Below, in pieces: positions 25,064-34,401 of a stretch of DNA of 64,000 nt. The stretch comes from Chitinophagales bacterium (GTDB lineage: Bacteria; Bacteroidota; Bacteroidia; Chitinophagales; JADIYW01), in NCBI GenBank assembly GCA_020636535.1, contig JACJXT010000011.1:1736001-1800000 (forward strand). The letters are read 5' to 3'. Position 1 is the stretch's first letter; the number at the start of each line of letters is the position of its first letter. A program made the translations under genes and the position numbers. The notes beneath the pieces were generated by a model that saw only the letters and a list, made by a program, of their open reading frames with translations, ran no database searches and was not told the origin of the DNA.

Positions 25064-26551
25064 ATGAAATCATTAATTTATTTTTTAATAATCTCTTTTT
25101 TTATAATTTCTTGTGAAAAAGAAAGCAATTACTCCAACTCAATTTCAGAAAATAAACTATTACATGCTACCAAAGGAAGTAATGCTGGAATTTATGATAT
25201 AGATAATAATTATATTATTTTAAAAGGTGTAAATTATAATGTATTAGGCGATTATTGGTATGCTAATCCTAATATTCCTGCTACAAAAGTTTATGACAAA
25301 AAAGATTTTGAGTTAATGGCTCGCTATGGTTTTAATTGTGTTCGACTGTTATTTAGTTGGAGTAAGTTAGAGCCAGTGCAAGGTCAGTATAACATTGAAT
25401 ATGTACAAGAAATACAACAAGCTATTGAAGATGCAGCTGCATATGGCATTTATGTTTTGTTAGATATGCATCAAGATGCCTATGGAAAATACATTGCTAC
25501 ACCTATTAATGAAATTTGCGAAAAACCTAATAATGGCTGGGATGGTGCTCCACTTTGGGCAACTTTTACAGATAGTGCTTCTACTTGTAGAGTTGGTGGT
25601 AGAGAAACTGCTCCTGCTGTTGTTCATGCGTGGCAAAATTTTTGGGACAATACCAATCAAATTCAAGATGCTTGTATTAAAGCATGGCAGTTTTTAGTAG
25701 AACGAACTGCTCAATACAATAATGTTGTTGGCTACGATTTATTGAATGAACCAAGTTTAGGTTATAAACCATTGAATCAAGAGTTTGCAAAGTTGAGTAA
25801 ATATTATGGCAATTTAGTAAAAGCAATAAGACAATCGGAACAAAATAGTGGTGGTTTGGAACACATTATCTTTTTTGAGATGACTGTTACTTGGAATGCA
25901 CAAGAAATTCCATTTATACCAGACTTTAATTTTACTAGCGACCAAAATATCATATTTGCACCACATTTATATTTTGAAGCAATATCTAATTTATTAACCA
26001 TAGAACAAGGTTTTGAGTTGGTACACACACTGAGCAAACTCTATAATACAAATATGTTTATAGGCGAATGGGGATTTTTTGGTGATACTGCCATTGATGT
26101 TGAAAAAATAAAACGATTCATGGTAAAAGAAGATGAATATTTTGTTGGCAGTACTTGGTGGCAATGGGCACAAGCACCAGGCGATCCACATGCAATTAGT
26201 TGGGATGGAAATAGCTATGCTAATAAGTCGTTGCATTTAATTGAGTTAGATGATCAAGGAAATTTTACTGGCAACTTAAATACCACTTACTTAAATGTAT
26301 TAAGTAAAGCCAGACCTATTGCAATTGCTGGAAAACCAATTAAGCTTGTTAGTAATTCAGATGATGGCTCTTTATATTTTAAAGCTACGACCAATAGTAT
26401 TGGTACAACTACACTTTGGATTCCTGAACGATTTGGTATGCCAGTAATTTCTGGTACAAATGCTACACTCAACAACTTAAAAACAGTAGATGGTGGTTAC
26501 ATTGCATCTGTTGATGTAAATAGCACTTATGAAATAAATATTAGCTATTGA
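25064..26551 (+). CDS. Glycoside hydrolase family 5 lipoprotein, endoglycoceramidase-like
   Basis: 495 residues. Lipoprotein signal ending FFIISCEKES (Cys at about 17), so probably anchored in the outer membrane or surface. GH5 motifs: LKGVNYNVLGDYWY, FNCVRLLFSWSKLEP, VLLDMHQDAYG, the acid/base Glu in YDLLNEPSLGY and the nucleophile Glu in MFIGEWGFFGD, plus STWWQWAQAPGDP. The order and long insertions resemble endoglycoceramidase-type GH5 enzymes rather than cellulases. A small beta-sandwich domain closes the protein. Substrate is inferred. Confidence 0.85.
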   Translation: MKSLIYFLIISFFIISCEKESNYSNSISENKLLHATKGSNAGIYDIDNNYIILKGVNYNVLGDYWYANPNIPATKVYDKKDFELMARYGFNCVRLLFSWSKLEPVQGQYNIEYVQEIQQAIEDAAAYGIYVLLDMHQDAYGKYIATPINEICEKPNNGWDGAPLWATFTDSASTCRVGGRETAPAVVHAWQNFWDNTNQIQDACIKAWQFLVERTAQYNNVVGYDLLNEPSLGYKPLNQEFAKLSKYYGNLVKAIRQSEQNSGGLEHIIFFEMTVTWNAQEIPFIPDFNFTSDQNIIFAPHLYFEAISNLLTIEQGFELVHTLSKLYNTNMFIGEWGFFGDTAIDVEKIKRFMVKEDEYFVGSTWWQWAQAPGDPHAISWDGNSYANKSLHLIELDDQGNFTGNLNTTYLNVLSKARPIAIAGKPIKLVSNSDDGSLYFKATTNSIGTTTLWIPERFGMPVISGTNATLNNLKTVDGGYIASVDVNSTYEINISY

Positions 26552-26564
26552 TTTTTATACTAAA

Positions 26565-27953
26565 TTAATATCCTAAAATCTTAAGCATGCTTTCTGCACT
26601 TTGTTCTGGTGCAAATAATTGATAGGTAAACTTTCCGTTTTCGTCTTTATCTACAATTAAATGTTTTGGCGATGGTATTAAACAATGTTTAGTTCCTCCA
26701 TAACCACTCAAAGAATCTTGATAAGCACCTGTATGAAAAAATCCAATATATAATTTTTGATCTCCAATTATTTTTGGCATATATACTTGATTAATATGTA
26801 CTTCTGAATTATAATAATCAGATACATCACAACTTAAACCGCCAATTATTGTTCTTTGATATACTTGATTCCAATTATTAATTGGTAATAGAATAAATCG
26901 CTGATTTAATCCCCAAGCATCTGGAATAGTTGTCATTAATGATCCATTAATCATATACCATAACTCGCTATCATTTTGTTTTTTCTGACCAATGACTTCA
27001 AAAATATGACAACCACTTTCTCCTACTGTAAAATTGCCAAACTCAGTATAAATATTTGGATGTTCAATTTCTGCTTCGTCACAAAATTTCTTGATTTTAG
27101 TTACAATTTCTTCTATTAAATAAGCATATTCGTGTTTTGCACCAAGTGAATAACGAATTGGCATTCCGCCACCAATATTAATACTGTTCAACTCAGGACA
27201 TACTTGTTTTAAATCGACATAAGTATTTAAACATTTATGTAATTCACTCCAATAATAGGCACTGTCTTTTATTCCAGAATCAATAAAGAAGTGTAACATT
27301 TTGAGTTGAATATTTTTATGCGGTTTAATTTTCTCTATATAGAAAGAAATTAAATCTCTTTGTCTAATTCCTAATCGAGAAGTATAAAACTGATAATTAG
27401 GTTCTTCTTCTGCAGCTAATCTTACACCAATATTTAATGCTTGTTCAAAATCTTTATAGGCATTAAACTCATCCATATTATCTAAAACAGGTGTTACATT
27501 TACAAAACCATCTCTAATTAAATTAAGCAATGCATCGGTATAGGCCTTTGGCTTAAAACCATTAGATACAATACGAATATTTTTATCTATTTTTTTCTTT
27601 TTATATAAAGATTTAATCAATTCAATGTCGTAAGCAGAAGAAGTTTCTAAGTGTGCTTTATTTTTTAAGACTTCGTCTAATACAAAAGCAAAATGGCTAC
27701 TTTTTGTACAGTAAGTATAGTAGTAATGACCATTGTAGCCAATATTTTCAATTACTTCATTAAACCATCGTCTTGCCTTATTGATATTTTCTCCAATTTT
27801 TGGAACATATGATATTTTAATTGGAGCACCATACTCTTCTATAATTCTCTTAAGGTCTATTTTATTGAAAAACAACCAATTATCTTCAACATTAAAACCT
27901 TCTTGCGGAAAGTAATAGGTCTGTTCAATCAAATCAATATAGCGATCTCTCAT
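26565..27953 (-). CDS. speA: Biosynthetic arginine decarboxylase (short Bacteroidota-type, fold-III PLP enzyme)
   Basis: 462 residues. The PLP lysine lies in YTYCTKSSHF; the pocket glycine motif is SINIGGGMPIRYS; the C-terminal domain has IGGLSCDVSDYY, the counterpart of the active-site Cys-x-Ser-Asp, and YIGFFHTGAYQDSLSG. This is shorter than the 630-residue E. coli SpeA and matches the compact arginine decarboxylases of Bacteroidota. Product agmatine feeds AguA and AguB encoded at 17.8-19.8 kb. Carboxynorspermidine or diaminopimelate decarboxylase is the alternative, but sequence and pathway context favour arginine. Confidence 0.85.
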   Translation of the reverse strand: MRDRYIDLIEQTYYFPQEGFNVEDNWLFFNKIDLKRIIEEYGAPIKISYVPKIGENINKARRWFNEVIENIGYNGHYYYTYCTKSSHFAFVLDEVLKNKAHLETSSAYDIELIKSLYKKKKIDKNIRIVSNGFKPKAYTDALLNLIRDGFVNVTPVLDNMDEFNAYKDFEQALNIGVRLAAEEEPNYQFYTSRLGIRQRDLISFYIEKIKPHKNIQLKMLHFFIDSGIKDSAYYWSELHKCLNTYVDLKQVCPELNSINIGGGMPIRYSLGAKHEYAYLIEEIVTKIKKFCDEAEIEHPNIYTEFGNFTVGESGCHIFEVIGQKKQNDSELWYMINGSLMTTIPDAWGLNQRFILLPINNWNQVYQRTIIGGLSCDVSDYYNSEVHINQVYMPKIIGDQKLYIGFFHTGAYQDSLSGYGGTKHCLIPSPKHLIVDKDENGKFTYQLFAPEQSAESMLKILGY

Positions 27954-28100
27954 GTTCTAAATTTCAAGTCGTTAAAAATAGGAATTGTAGTTCATTTATT
28001 TCACATAAACTATTAAAAATAATGTTGTAATAGCCATTTAAAAATAATTAAGCTTATCATTTTCACTTATAAATTTTATAATTCTTATTAGTTTTGTCCA

Positions 28101-29876
28101 ATGGATATTTTATCACAAATTAAAGCTACTGTACAACAAGCAGTACAAAATTTATTTCAAGTAGATATAGCCGAAGAGCAAATAGTAATTAATGAAACTG
28201 ATGCTAATTTTGAAGGCGATTTTACAATTGTTACATTTCCCTTGGTTAAAATTTTAAAACAAGCACCAGATAAAATTGCACAACAATTAGGCGATACTTT
28301 ACTACAACTCAACAATAATTTTGTAGCATTTAATGTAGTAAAAGGTTTTTTAAATATTAGTATTGCACCACAATATTGGATTGATTTCATACAAAAGAAT
28401 TTTGATAATCCTATTTATTTTGAAACAGCAAAACAGACGGAAAAAGTTTTAATTGAATATTCATCACCAAACACTAATAAACCTATACATTTAGGTCATA
28501 TACGAAATAATGTATTAGGTTATGCATTAACTGGACTATATAAAGCAAGTGGTTATAATACACATTCGTGTAATTTAATTAACGACAGAGGCATACATAT
28601 TTGTAAATCGATGTTGGCTTGGCAAAAATTTGCTAATGGAGAAACACCAGAATCTTCTGGTATGAAAGGCGACCATTTTGTAGGTAAATATTATGTGCTT
28701 TTTAATACTTACTATAAAGAAGAAATTGCAGTACTTATTAATAATGGCATGGATGAGAAAGAAGCTGAAAAAAAAGCTCCAATTTTATTAGAAGCACAAG
28801 CAATGTTACAACAGTGGGAAAATGGCAACGAAGCAATTATACAGCTTTGGAAAACCATGAATGATTGGGTGTATAGTGGTTTTAAAGTAACTTATGAAAA
28901 CCTAGGCATTTCATTTGATAAATATTATTATGAATCTGATACTTATCTATTAGGTAAAGCAATTGTAGAAGAAGGTTTACAAAAAAATATTTTTTTCAAA
29001 AAAGAAAATAATAGTGTTTGGATAGATTTAACTGCAGATGGTTTAGATGAAAAATTGCTACTACGAAGTGATGGTACTTCTGTGTATATGACTCAAGATA
29101 TAGGAACTGCCGATTTAAAATATCAGGATTTTAAAATGGATAAATCTATTTATGTTGTAGGCAATGAACAAGATTATCACTTTAAAGTGTTGAAACTGAT
29201 ATTAGAAAAATTAGGACGACCACATGCTGATGGATTAACGCATTTTTCATACGGAATGGTAGAATTACCAGATGGAAAACTAAAATCTAGAGAAGGTAAT
29301 ACCGTAGATGCAGATATGATAATGGCCGAAATGATTCAAACAGCCAAAGAACAAACTGAAGCATTAGGAAAAATTGATGATTTTACAGAAGCAGAAAAAA
29401 CTGAACTTTACAAAACAATTGGTTTAGGTGCACTTAAGTTTTTTATGTTAAGAGTAGATCCTAAAAAACGCATTTTATTTAATCCAAAAGAAAGCATCGA
29501 TTTACACGGATATACTGCTCCTTTTGTACAATACAGTTATGCAAGAGCAAAAAGTATTTTAAGAAATGCTACTAATGAAATTAATTTAGCTACTAGTATC
29601 AATACCATAGCAACAGCAGAATTAGATTTAATTAAACACTTGTATCAATACAAAACCATTTTAGTAGAAGCAACGCAAGAAATGCAACCATCTAAATGGA
29701 TAGATTACATTTACGAAACAGCAAAATTGTTTAATAAGTTTTATAATGAATGTTCTATATTAAATGCTGATAACGAAGCAGAAAAACAATTTAGATTGGC
29801 ACTAACACAACTTACAGCCAATTGCATTAAAAACGGTTTTGCTATAGTAGGCATACAAGTACCAGAAAAGATGTAA
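28101..29876 (+). CDS. argS: Arginyl-tRNA synthetase
   Basis: 591 residues, normal length. Class I features: N-terminal Add-1 domain, HIGH-type motif in NTNKPIHLGHIRN, the usual ArgS variation of KMSKS (GKLKSREGNTVDAD), YVVGNEQDYHFKVL, and a C-terminal anticodon-binding DALR domain beginning PFVQYSYARAKSI. Monocistronic by spacing: it is 147 bp from the divergent decarboxylase gene and converges on a small lipoprotein gene. Both neighbours share arginine as a substrate, which may be coincidence. Confidence 0.97.
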   Translation: MDILSQIKATVQQAVQNLFQVDIAEEQIVINETDANFEGDFTIVTFPLVKILKQAPDKIAQQLGDTLLQLNNNFVAFNVVKGFLNISIAPQYWIDFIQKNFDNPIYFETAKQTEKVLIEYSSPNTNKPIHLGHIRNNVLGYALTGLYKASGYNTHSCNLINDRGIHICKSMLAWQKFANGETPESSGMKGDHFVGKYYVLFNTYYKEEIAVLINNGMDEKEAEKKAPILLEAQAMLQQWENGNEAIIQLWKTMNDWVYSGFKVTYENLGISFDKYYYESDTYLLGKAIVEEGLQKNIFFKKENNSVWIDLTADGLDEKLLLRSDGTSVYMTQDIGTADLKYQDFKMDKSIYVVGNEQDYHFKVLKLILEKLGRPHADGLTHFSYGMVELPDGKLKSREGNTVDADMIMAEMIQTAKEQTEALGKIDDFTEAEKTELYKTIGLGALKFFMLRVDPKKRILFNPKESIDLHGYTAPFVQYSYARAKSILRNATNEINLATSINTIATAELDLIKHLYQYKTILVEATQEMQPSKWIDYIYETAKLFNKFYNECSILNADNEAEKQFRLALTQLTANCIKNGFAIVGIQVPEKM

Positions 29877-29891
29877 AAGTATAACACACTC

Positions 29892-30089
29892 TTACTCACA
29901 AATCCAATAAGAATAACTTGTTGCAGAGTCATTTACTAATGCTTGTTGCTCATTTTCATCACAGACTTCTCTTTTTTCTACCACAATATCTTCTACAAAT
30001 GCACCATGATAATGTGTACAAGTTTTACATTTTTTGCAAGCATTTAATCCAAACAAAAGCATCAAAAATAGTATTAAAAAATAACGCAT
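29892..30089 (-). CDS. Small cysteine-rich lipoprotein of unknown function
   Basis: 65 residues. Signal MRYFLILFLMLLFGLNAC followed by KKCKTCTHYHG; the lipidated cysteine is at 18, with further cysteines at about 21, 24, 43 and 64. The paired CxxC could bind metal or form disulphides. No family recognised. It sits alone between the convergent end of argS and the amt terminator. Confidence 0.7.
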   Translation of the reverse strand: MRYFLILFLMLLFGLNACKKCKTCTHYHGAFVEDIVVEKREVCDENEQQALVNDSATSYSYWICE

Positions 30090-30113
30090 AAAAATAGTTT
30101 AATCAAATATAAA

Positions 30114-30147
30114 TAAAAAAAGTGGTTGCCAAGAATTTGACAACCAC
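30114..30147 (-). terminator. Rho-independent terminator after the PII-amt operon
   Basis: Read on the minus strand: stem gtggttg / caaccac with an extended, mismatched middle, followed by TTTTTTTATT. It lies 44 bp past the amt stop. Confidence 0.75.
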
Positions 30148-30190
30148 CTGAATAAATATGAAGCGTTAAGAGAGATTAAGTTTGATATCT

Positions 30191-31465
30191 CTATAAGTTT
30201 GTTCCGTCTGCTGGTGTTACTAAGAAGTTTGGATACGCAGTTAAACCATGTTCTGCTAAGTCTAAACCTTCTACTTCTTCTTTTCTTGATACTCTTATAC
30301 CTATTGTTTTCTTTAAAATAAACATTAACAGAAAAGCTACACTAAAAGATACAACTCCATAAGCTAATACACCTATTAATTGTGTAACAAAACTATGTTC
30401 TGCACTAAATATACCAACTGCTAGTGTTCCCCAAATACCACATACTAAGTGTACTGATGTAGCACCAACTGGATCATCTAATTTAAGTTTATCGAAAAAC
30501 ATAACTGAGAAAGGCAATATAAGACCAGCAACAACACCAATTATAAGTGATGCATTTAAAGAAACTACATCTGCACCTGCAGTAATACCTACTAATCCAC
30601 CTAAGATACCATTGAAAGCCATAGATAAATCGTATTGTTTAAATACTATTTTTGATGCAACAACAGATGCAATTCCGCCTGCACAAGCTGCTAAAGTTGT
30701 AGTAACTAGTACATAAGATACTAATTCTGGATCTGCACTTAGTACTGAACCACCATTAAATCCGAACCATCCTAAGAATAACATAAATACACCTACAGCT
30801 GCCATTGGCATACTATGACCTGGAATTGGCTTAATACTACCATTTGCACCATATTTACCAAGTCTTGGTCCGAGTAGAATGATAGATGCTAAAGCTCCCC
30901 AACCACCAACTGAGTGTACTAATGTTGAGCCAGCAAAATCATAAAAACCCATATCATTTAACCAGCCACCGCCCCATTTCCAGCTTCCTAAAATTGGATA
31001 CACTAAACCAACAAAAATTATCGAGAATATAATAAAAGAAGTTAGTTTAATTCTTTCAGCTACTGCACCAGAAACTATAGTAGCACAAGTTGCAGCGAAC
31101 ATTGCTTGAAATAAGAAATCTGTCCAGTAAGTATAATGACCATCTGCATAGGCAATTAATCCAGCATCTCCAGCAGGCATACTTAAACCAAAGCCAGCGA
31201 ATCCTAGATATCCATTAAAATCGCCTGGATACATTAAATTAAATCCACAGATATAATAAGTAATAATACCTATTGGTAAAATCATTAAATTTTTGAAAAG
31301 GACATTCACCACATTTTTAGAACGAATAAAACCAATTTCTAAAGTAGAGAATCCTAAGTGCATTATAAAAACTAATGCTGTTGCAATCATCATCCAAAGG
31401 TTGTTTACCGTAAACATACTGTTGGCAACACCTTGGCTTAATTCATTTATTGTTGTTGTTTCCAT
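30191..31465 (-). CDS. amt: Ammonium transporter (Amt/MEP/Rh family), PII-linked copy
   Basis: 424 residues, 11 predicted membrane helices. Twin-histidine pore motif: first His in GSTLVHSVGGWGALAS, second in TSVHLVCGIWGTLAVG. GWFGFNGGSVLS is the family signature before the second half. The cytosolic C-tail ends KEEVEGLDLAEHGLTAYP, the segment that contacts the PII trimer. It lies 26 bp downstream of the PII gene. It transports ammonium into the cell and would be closed by PII when nitrogen is sufficient (family knowledge). Confidence 0.96.
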   Translation of the reverse strand: METTTINELSQGVANSMFTVNNLWMMIATALVFIMHLGFSTLEIGFIRSKNVVNVLFKNLMILPIGIITYYICGFNLMYPGDFNGYLGFAGFGLSMPAGDAGLIAYADGHYTYWTDFLFQAMFAATCATIVSGAVAERIKLTSFIIFSIIFVGLVYPILGSWKWGGGWLNDMGFYDFAGSTLVHSVGGWGALASIILLGPRLGKYGANGSIKPIPGHSMPMAAVGVFMLFLGWFGFNGGSVLSADPELVSYVLVTTTLAACAGGIASVVASKIVFKQYDLSMAFNGILGGLVGITAGADVVSLNASLIIGVVAGLILPFSVMFFDKLKLDDPVGATSVHLVCGIWGTLAVGIFSAEHSFVTQLIGVLAYGVVSFSVAFLLMFILKKTIGIRVSRKEEVEGLDLAEHGLTAYPNFLVTPADGTNL

Positions 31466-31491
31466 TTTATATTAGTTTAATAGGTTAATAA

Positions 31492-31830
31492 TTACAGTGC
31501 GTTATGATCAACTTCACCTGTTCTAATTCTGATAATTTTTTCTAAGTTGGATACAAATACTTTTCCATCACCTGCTTCTCCAGTTTTAGCAACGGCAGCA
31601 ATGCAATCCATTACTTCATCAACCTTTTCGGTGTCAATAAGTATCTCAATCTTATACCTTGCGATATAACCCATGTCATAAACAGCACCTCTATATGAGA
31701 TTGCTTGACCTTTTTCAATTCCAAAACCTCTTACTTCATAATAAGTAAAGAAGTTCACATTAATTTTTGATAAAGCTTCTTTTACTTCATCAAATTTAAT
31801 GGCTCTGATAATAGCTTCAATTTTTTTCAT
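31492..31830 (-). CDS. glnK: Nitrogen regulatory protein PII (GlnB/GlnK)
   Basis: 112 residues from ATG 31830; an upstream in-frame ATG at 31851 would add seven atypical residues. Clear PII: KKIEAIIRAIKFDEVKEAL, T-loop FGIEKGQ...YRGAVYDMGY with the tyrosine that is uridylylated in proteobacteria conserved, and the B-loop KTGEAGDGKVFVS for ATP/2-oxoglutarate. First gene of a PII-amt operon, the standard GlnK-AmtB arrangement. No glnD is in the window, so whether the tyrosine is modified is unknown. Confidence 0.95.
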   Translation of the reverse strand: MKKIEAIIRAIKFDEVKEALSKINVNFFTYYEVRGFGIEKGQAISYRGAVYDMGYIARYKIEILIDTEKVDEVMDCIAAVAKTGEAGDGKVFVSNLEKIIRIRTGEVDHNAL

Positions 31831-32152
31831 AAACAAAATATTTTTACACAATTTTAAGATTTTTAATTCATTTTACCATAATAGTTTAATTATTTTTAAT
31901 TTTTTAGTAACATTTATCTGTTTTAATTAAAAATTATCAATAAATTTTTCACATTTTTATTTTCTATAATATGTTTGAATTACTGTAATAAAATTCAACA
32001 AACACAATACATCTGTCTTATATTGTAATTATTATTAATGTATTATATTTTGATGTTACTATATTTTTATTAATGTAAAAACCGCAATTATTTAAACTAT
32101 TTTTTAGTTTAATTTGCCTGTAATTAGTAAAATCTATTAAAAATTAAATATT
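31831..32152. promoter_or_regulatory. Divergent regulatory region between the PII-amt operon and the second amt
   Basis: 322 bp, extremely AT-rich and without coding frames. For the plus-strand amt a TTAATTTG element (32109-32116), one base off TAnnTTTG, lies 36 bp before the ATG. No good -7 match was seen for the PII side. No recognisable NtrC or GlnR operator. Shared regulation by nitrogen is plausible from layout only. Confidence 0.35.
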
Positions 32153-33499
32153 ATGGCGTTAAGAAAAAACTACATTGTACCTTTTATAATACTTATGTTA
32201 GTAGTTATTGCAGGTGCATTTAACCCAGGACAAATATTAACTGGTAATTCAGTAGGCAATATTGACCATGGTGATACTGCTTGGATGTTAGTAGCTTCTG
32301 CTTTTGTATTGATAATGACACCAGCTTTAGGATTTTTTTATGGAGGTATGGCCAATAGTAAGAATATTATATCTACAGTATTCCAAAGTTTTATTTGTTT
32401 AGGTTTATTAAGTATAATTTGGGTAGTATTTGGTTTTAGCTTATGTTTTGGAGAAGATGTTGGCGGAATTATTGGAAACCCTTTTACTTATGTAATGTTT
32501 AAAAATGTTTCTTTAACACCCAATGCTGAATTTTCTGCTTCTATACCATTTATAGTATTTGCTTTATTTCAATCGAAATTTGCAATTATAACACCTGCGT
32601 TAATTACTGGCTCATTTGCTCAACGCGTTAAATTTTCTAGCTACTTAATATTTATTATCTTATTTTTTATTTTCATCTATGCACCATTATGTCATATGAC
32701 TTGGCATCCTGATGGAATTTTAAGAAAATTTGGTGTATTAGATTTTGCAGGCGGAACAGTAGTACACATGAGTGCAGGTTTAGCTGCTTTGGCTGGTGCT
32801 ATCTTTTTAGGACCAAGAACTGCTAGTGAAAGAACTCATGAGTATTCTAATGTTACTTTTGTAATTATTGGAACTGGTTTATTGTGGTTTGGCTGGTTTG
32901 GTTTTAATGGTGGAAGTGCATTAGGTATAAATGCTACTGCTGCTAATGCTTTTGCTACTACTAATACTGCTGCTGCTGCTGCCATGATTAGTTGGATATT
33001 TTTAGATGCGGTAAGAGGTCACAAAGTATCATCGGTTGGTGCTTGTGTTGGTGCTGTAGTTGGTTTAGTTGCTATTACACCTGCCTGTGGTTTTGTTAAT
33101 GTTGGTGAAAGTATTGCTATTGGTGCTATTTCTGCTATTATAAGTAATTTTGCAGTACATTATAAAAATAAATCTTCAATAGATGATACTTTAGATGTAT
33201 TTCCATGTCATGGTGTTGGTGGAATTATGGGTATGATTTTTACTGGAATTTTTGCTGCTGATTATGGTACTGGTTTACCAACAGCAGATTGGGGATTAGC
33301 TTATGGCGTTTCAAAAACTTTTATTCATCATATGATTGCATTAGTTGGTGTTGCCGCATTTGCTTTTGTTGGTTCTTATATTTTATATTTTATTACAGAT
33401 AAAATTGAGCCAATGCGAGTAACTAAAGAAGAAGAAGAATTGGGCTTAGACATTTCTCAACATGGAGAATCTATAATTAAGCAAAGTATAGATTTGTAG
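32153..33499 (+). CDS. Second ammonium transporter, divergent from the first
   Basis: 448 residues. The N-terminus has an extra hydrophobic segment (about 9-25) that may be a signal peptide. Pore histidines: first in FAGGTVVHMSAGLAALAG, second in FPCHGVGGIMGMIFTG. LLWFGWFGFNGGSALG is the family signature. The C-tail KEEEELGLDISQHGES again fits PII contact. It is clearly a different subfamily from the 30.2-kb copy (different pore-flanking residues and extra segment), so this is not a recent duplication. Divergently transcribed from the PII-amt operon. Confidence 0.95.
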   Translation: MALRKNYIVPFIILMLVVIAGAFNPGQILTGNSVGNIDHGDTAWMLVASAFVLIMTPALGFFYGGMANSKNIISTVFQSFICLGLLSIIWVVFGFSLCFGEDVGGIIGNPFTYVMFKNVSLTPNAEFSASIPFIVFALFQSKFAIITPALITGSFAQRVKFSSYLIFIILFFIFIYAPLCHMTWHPDGILRKFGVLDFAGGTVVHMSAGLAALAGAIFLGPRTASERTHEYSNVTFVIIGTGLLWFGWFGFNGGSALGINATAANAFATTNTAAAAAMISWIFLDAVRGHKVSSVGACVGAVVGLVAITPACGFVNVGESIAIGAISAIISNFAVHYKNKSSIDDTLDVFPCHGVGGIMGMIFTGIFAADYGTGLPTADWGLAYGVSKTFIHHMIALVGVAAFAFVGSYILYFITDKIEPMRVTKEEEELGLDISQHGESIIKQSIDL

Positions 33500-33503
33500 T
33501 GTA

Positions 33504-34064
33504 TTAGTTAATATTATACTCAATATTAATACCGTATTCTTCTTGCATTTTTCTAATAGCAACTGTAAAATCAACATCTTCTTTTTGATAAGTCGTATGT
33601 GCATTCCACACATCGTATTTAAACTCATCTACTTCTTTCCTACCATATAAATATGAATAATATTGGTTTAAGTTTTTAATCATTTTGTCTTCTTGAATAG
33701 AATCGTTGAGATAGACATTACACATAATAATATCTAGCTGATTATTTTCATTAAAAAAATATTTTAAATCTAAATATTCTCCAAAAGGTGTTGAGTCTAC
33801 TGGAAAGCTATAAGCATAAAATAGATTATTATCTGGTTCTTCAAAAAGTGTTGCTTTTTCATTACTCAACACATTTTTTTTAGTCATCATTAAATCAACT
33901 GCTCTAAATAAATGTTTTCCTTTGGTATCGTATAGCGATTCAAAATAAATACTTGGATTGTCTATTGTAACTTTATCTTTCTTTTTAATTTTAAAAACAA
34001 TTAATACTACAATTATAGCTATTAATATTAGTAATACGAAATATTTTATATTAGATTTCATCAT
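33504..34064 (-). CDS. Single-pass membrane protein of unknown function
   Basis: 186 residues. One N-terminal transmembrane segment (about 7-26, IKYFVLLILIAIIVVLIV) followed by a charged extracytoplasmic domain with no recognisable motif. Two ATG codons in a row at the start. It overlaps the end of the MerR gene by 14 bp and so is the last gene of an M23-MerR-membrane protein unit. No function proposed. Confidence 0.72.
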   Translation of the reverse strand: MMKSNIKYFVLLILIAIIVVLIVFKIKKKDKVTIDNPSIYFESLYDTKGKHLFRAVDLMMTKKNVLSNEKATLFEEPDNNLFYAYSFPVDSTPFGEYLDLKYFFNENNQLDIIMCNVYLNDSIQEDKMIKNLNQYYSYLYGRKEVDEFKYDVWNAHTTYQKEDVDFTVAIRKMQEEYGINIEYNIN

Positions 34065-34392
34065 GTAATGTTTGTAAAAAGTTTCTAATTTCTTTTAATT
34101 TAGTCACTAAAGTTGCTTGTTTATCTGTTGCTACTACAACATTTCCTTCTTTTAGTTTATTTTTAGCACCTTCTAGTGTAAATCCTTTTTCTTTTACCAA
34201 ATAGTAAATGAGTTTTAAATTCTCAATATCTTTTTGAGTAAACAATCGGTTTCCTTTAGCTGTTTTTCTTGGTTTGAGTGAAGGAAATTCTTTCTCCCAA
34301 AATCTAATTAATGAAGTATTTACATCTAGCATTTTAGCTACTTCACTAATAGAGTAATATAGTTTTTCAATATCTTTTTCTTTATATGGCAT
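34051..34392 (-). CDS. MerR family transcriptional regulator
   Basis: 113 residues. N-terminal winged helix of the MerR type: YYSISEVAKMLDVNTSLIRFWEKEFPSL, then KTAKGNRLFTQKDIENLKLIYYLV, and a short helical tail. No effector domain or metal-binding cysteines. Such short MerR proteins are conserved in Bacteroidota directly beside an M23 peptidase gene, as here (9 bp apart). Targets unknown. Confidence 0.9.
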   Translation of the reverse strand: MPYKEKDIEKLYYSISEVAKMLDVNTSLIRFWEKEFPSLKPRKTAKGNRLFTQKDIENLKLIYYLVKEKGFTLEGAKNKLKEGNVVVATDKQATLVTKLKEIRNFLQTLHDEI

Positions 34393-34401
34393 ATCAATAT
34401 A

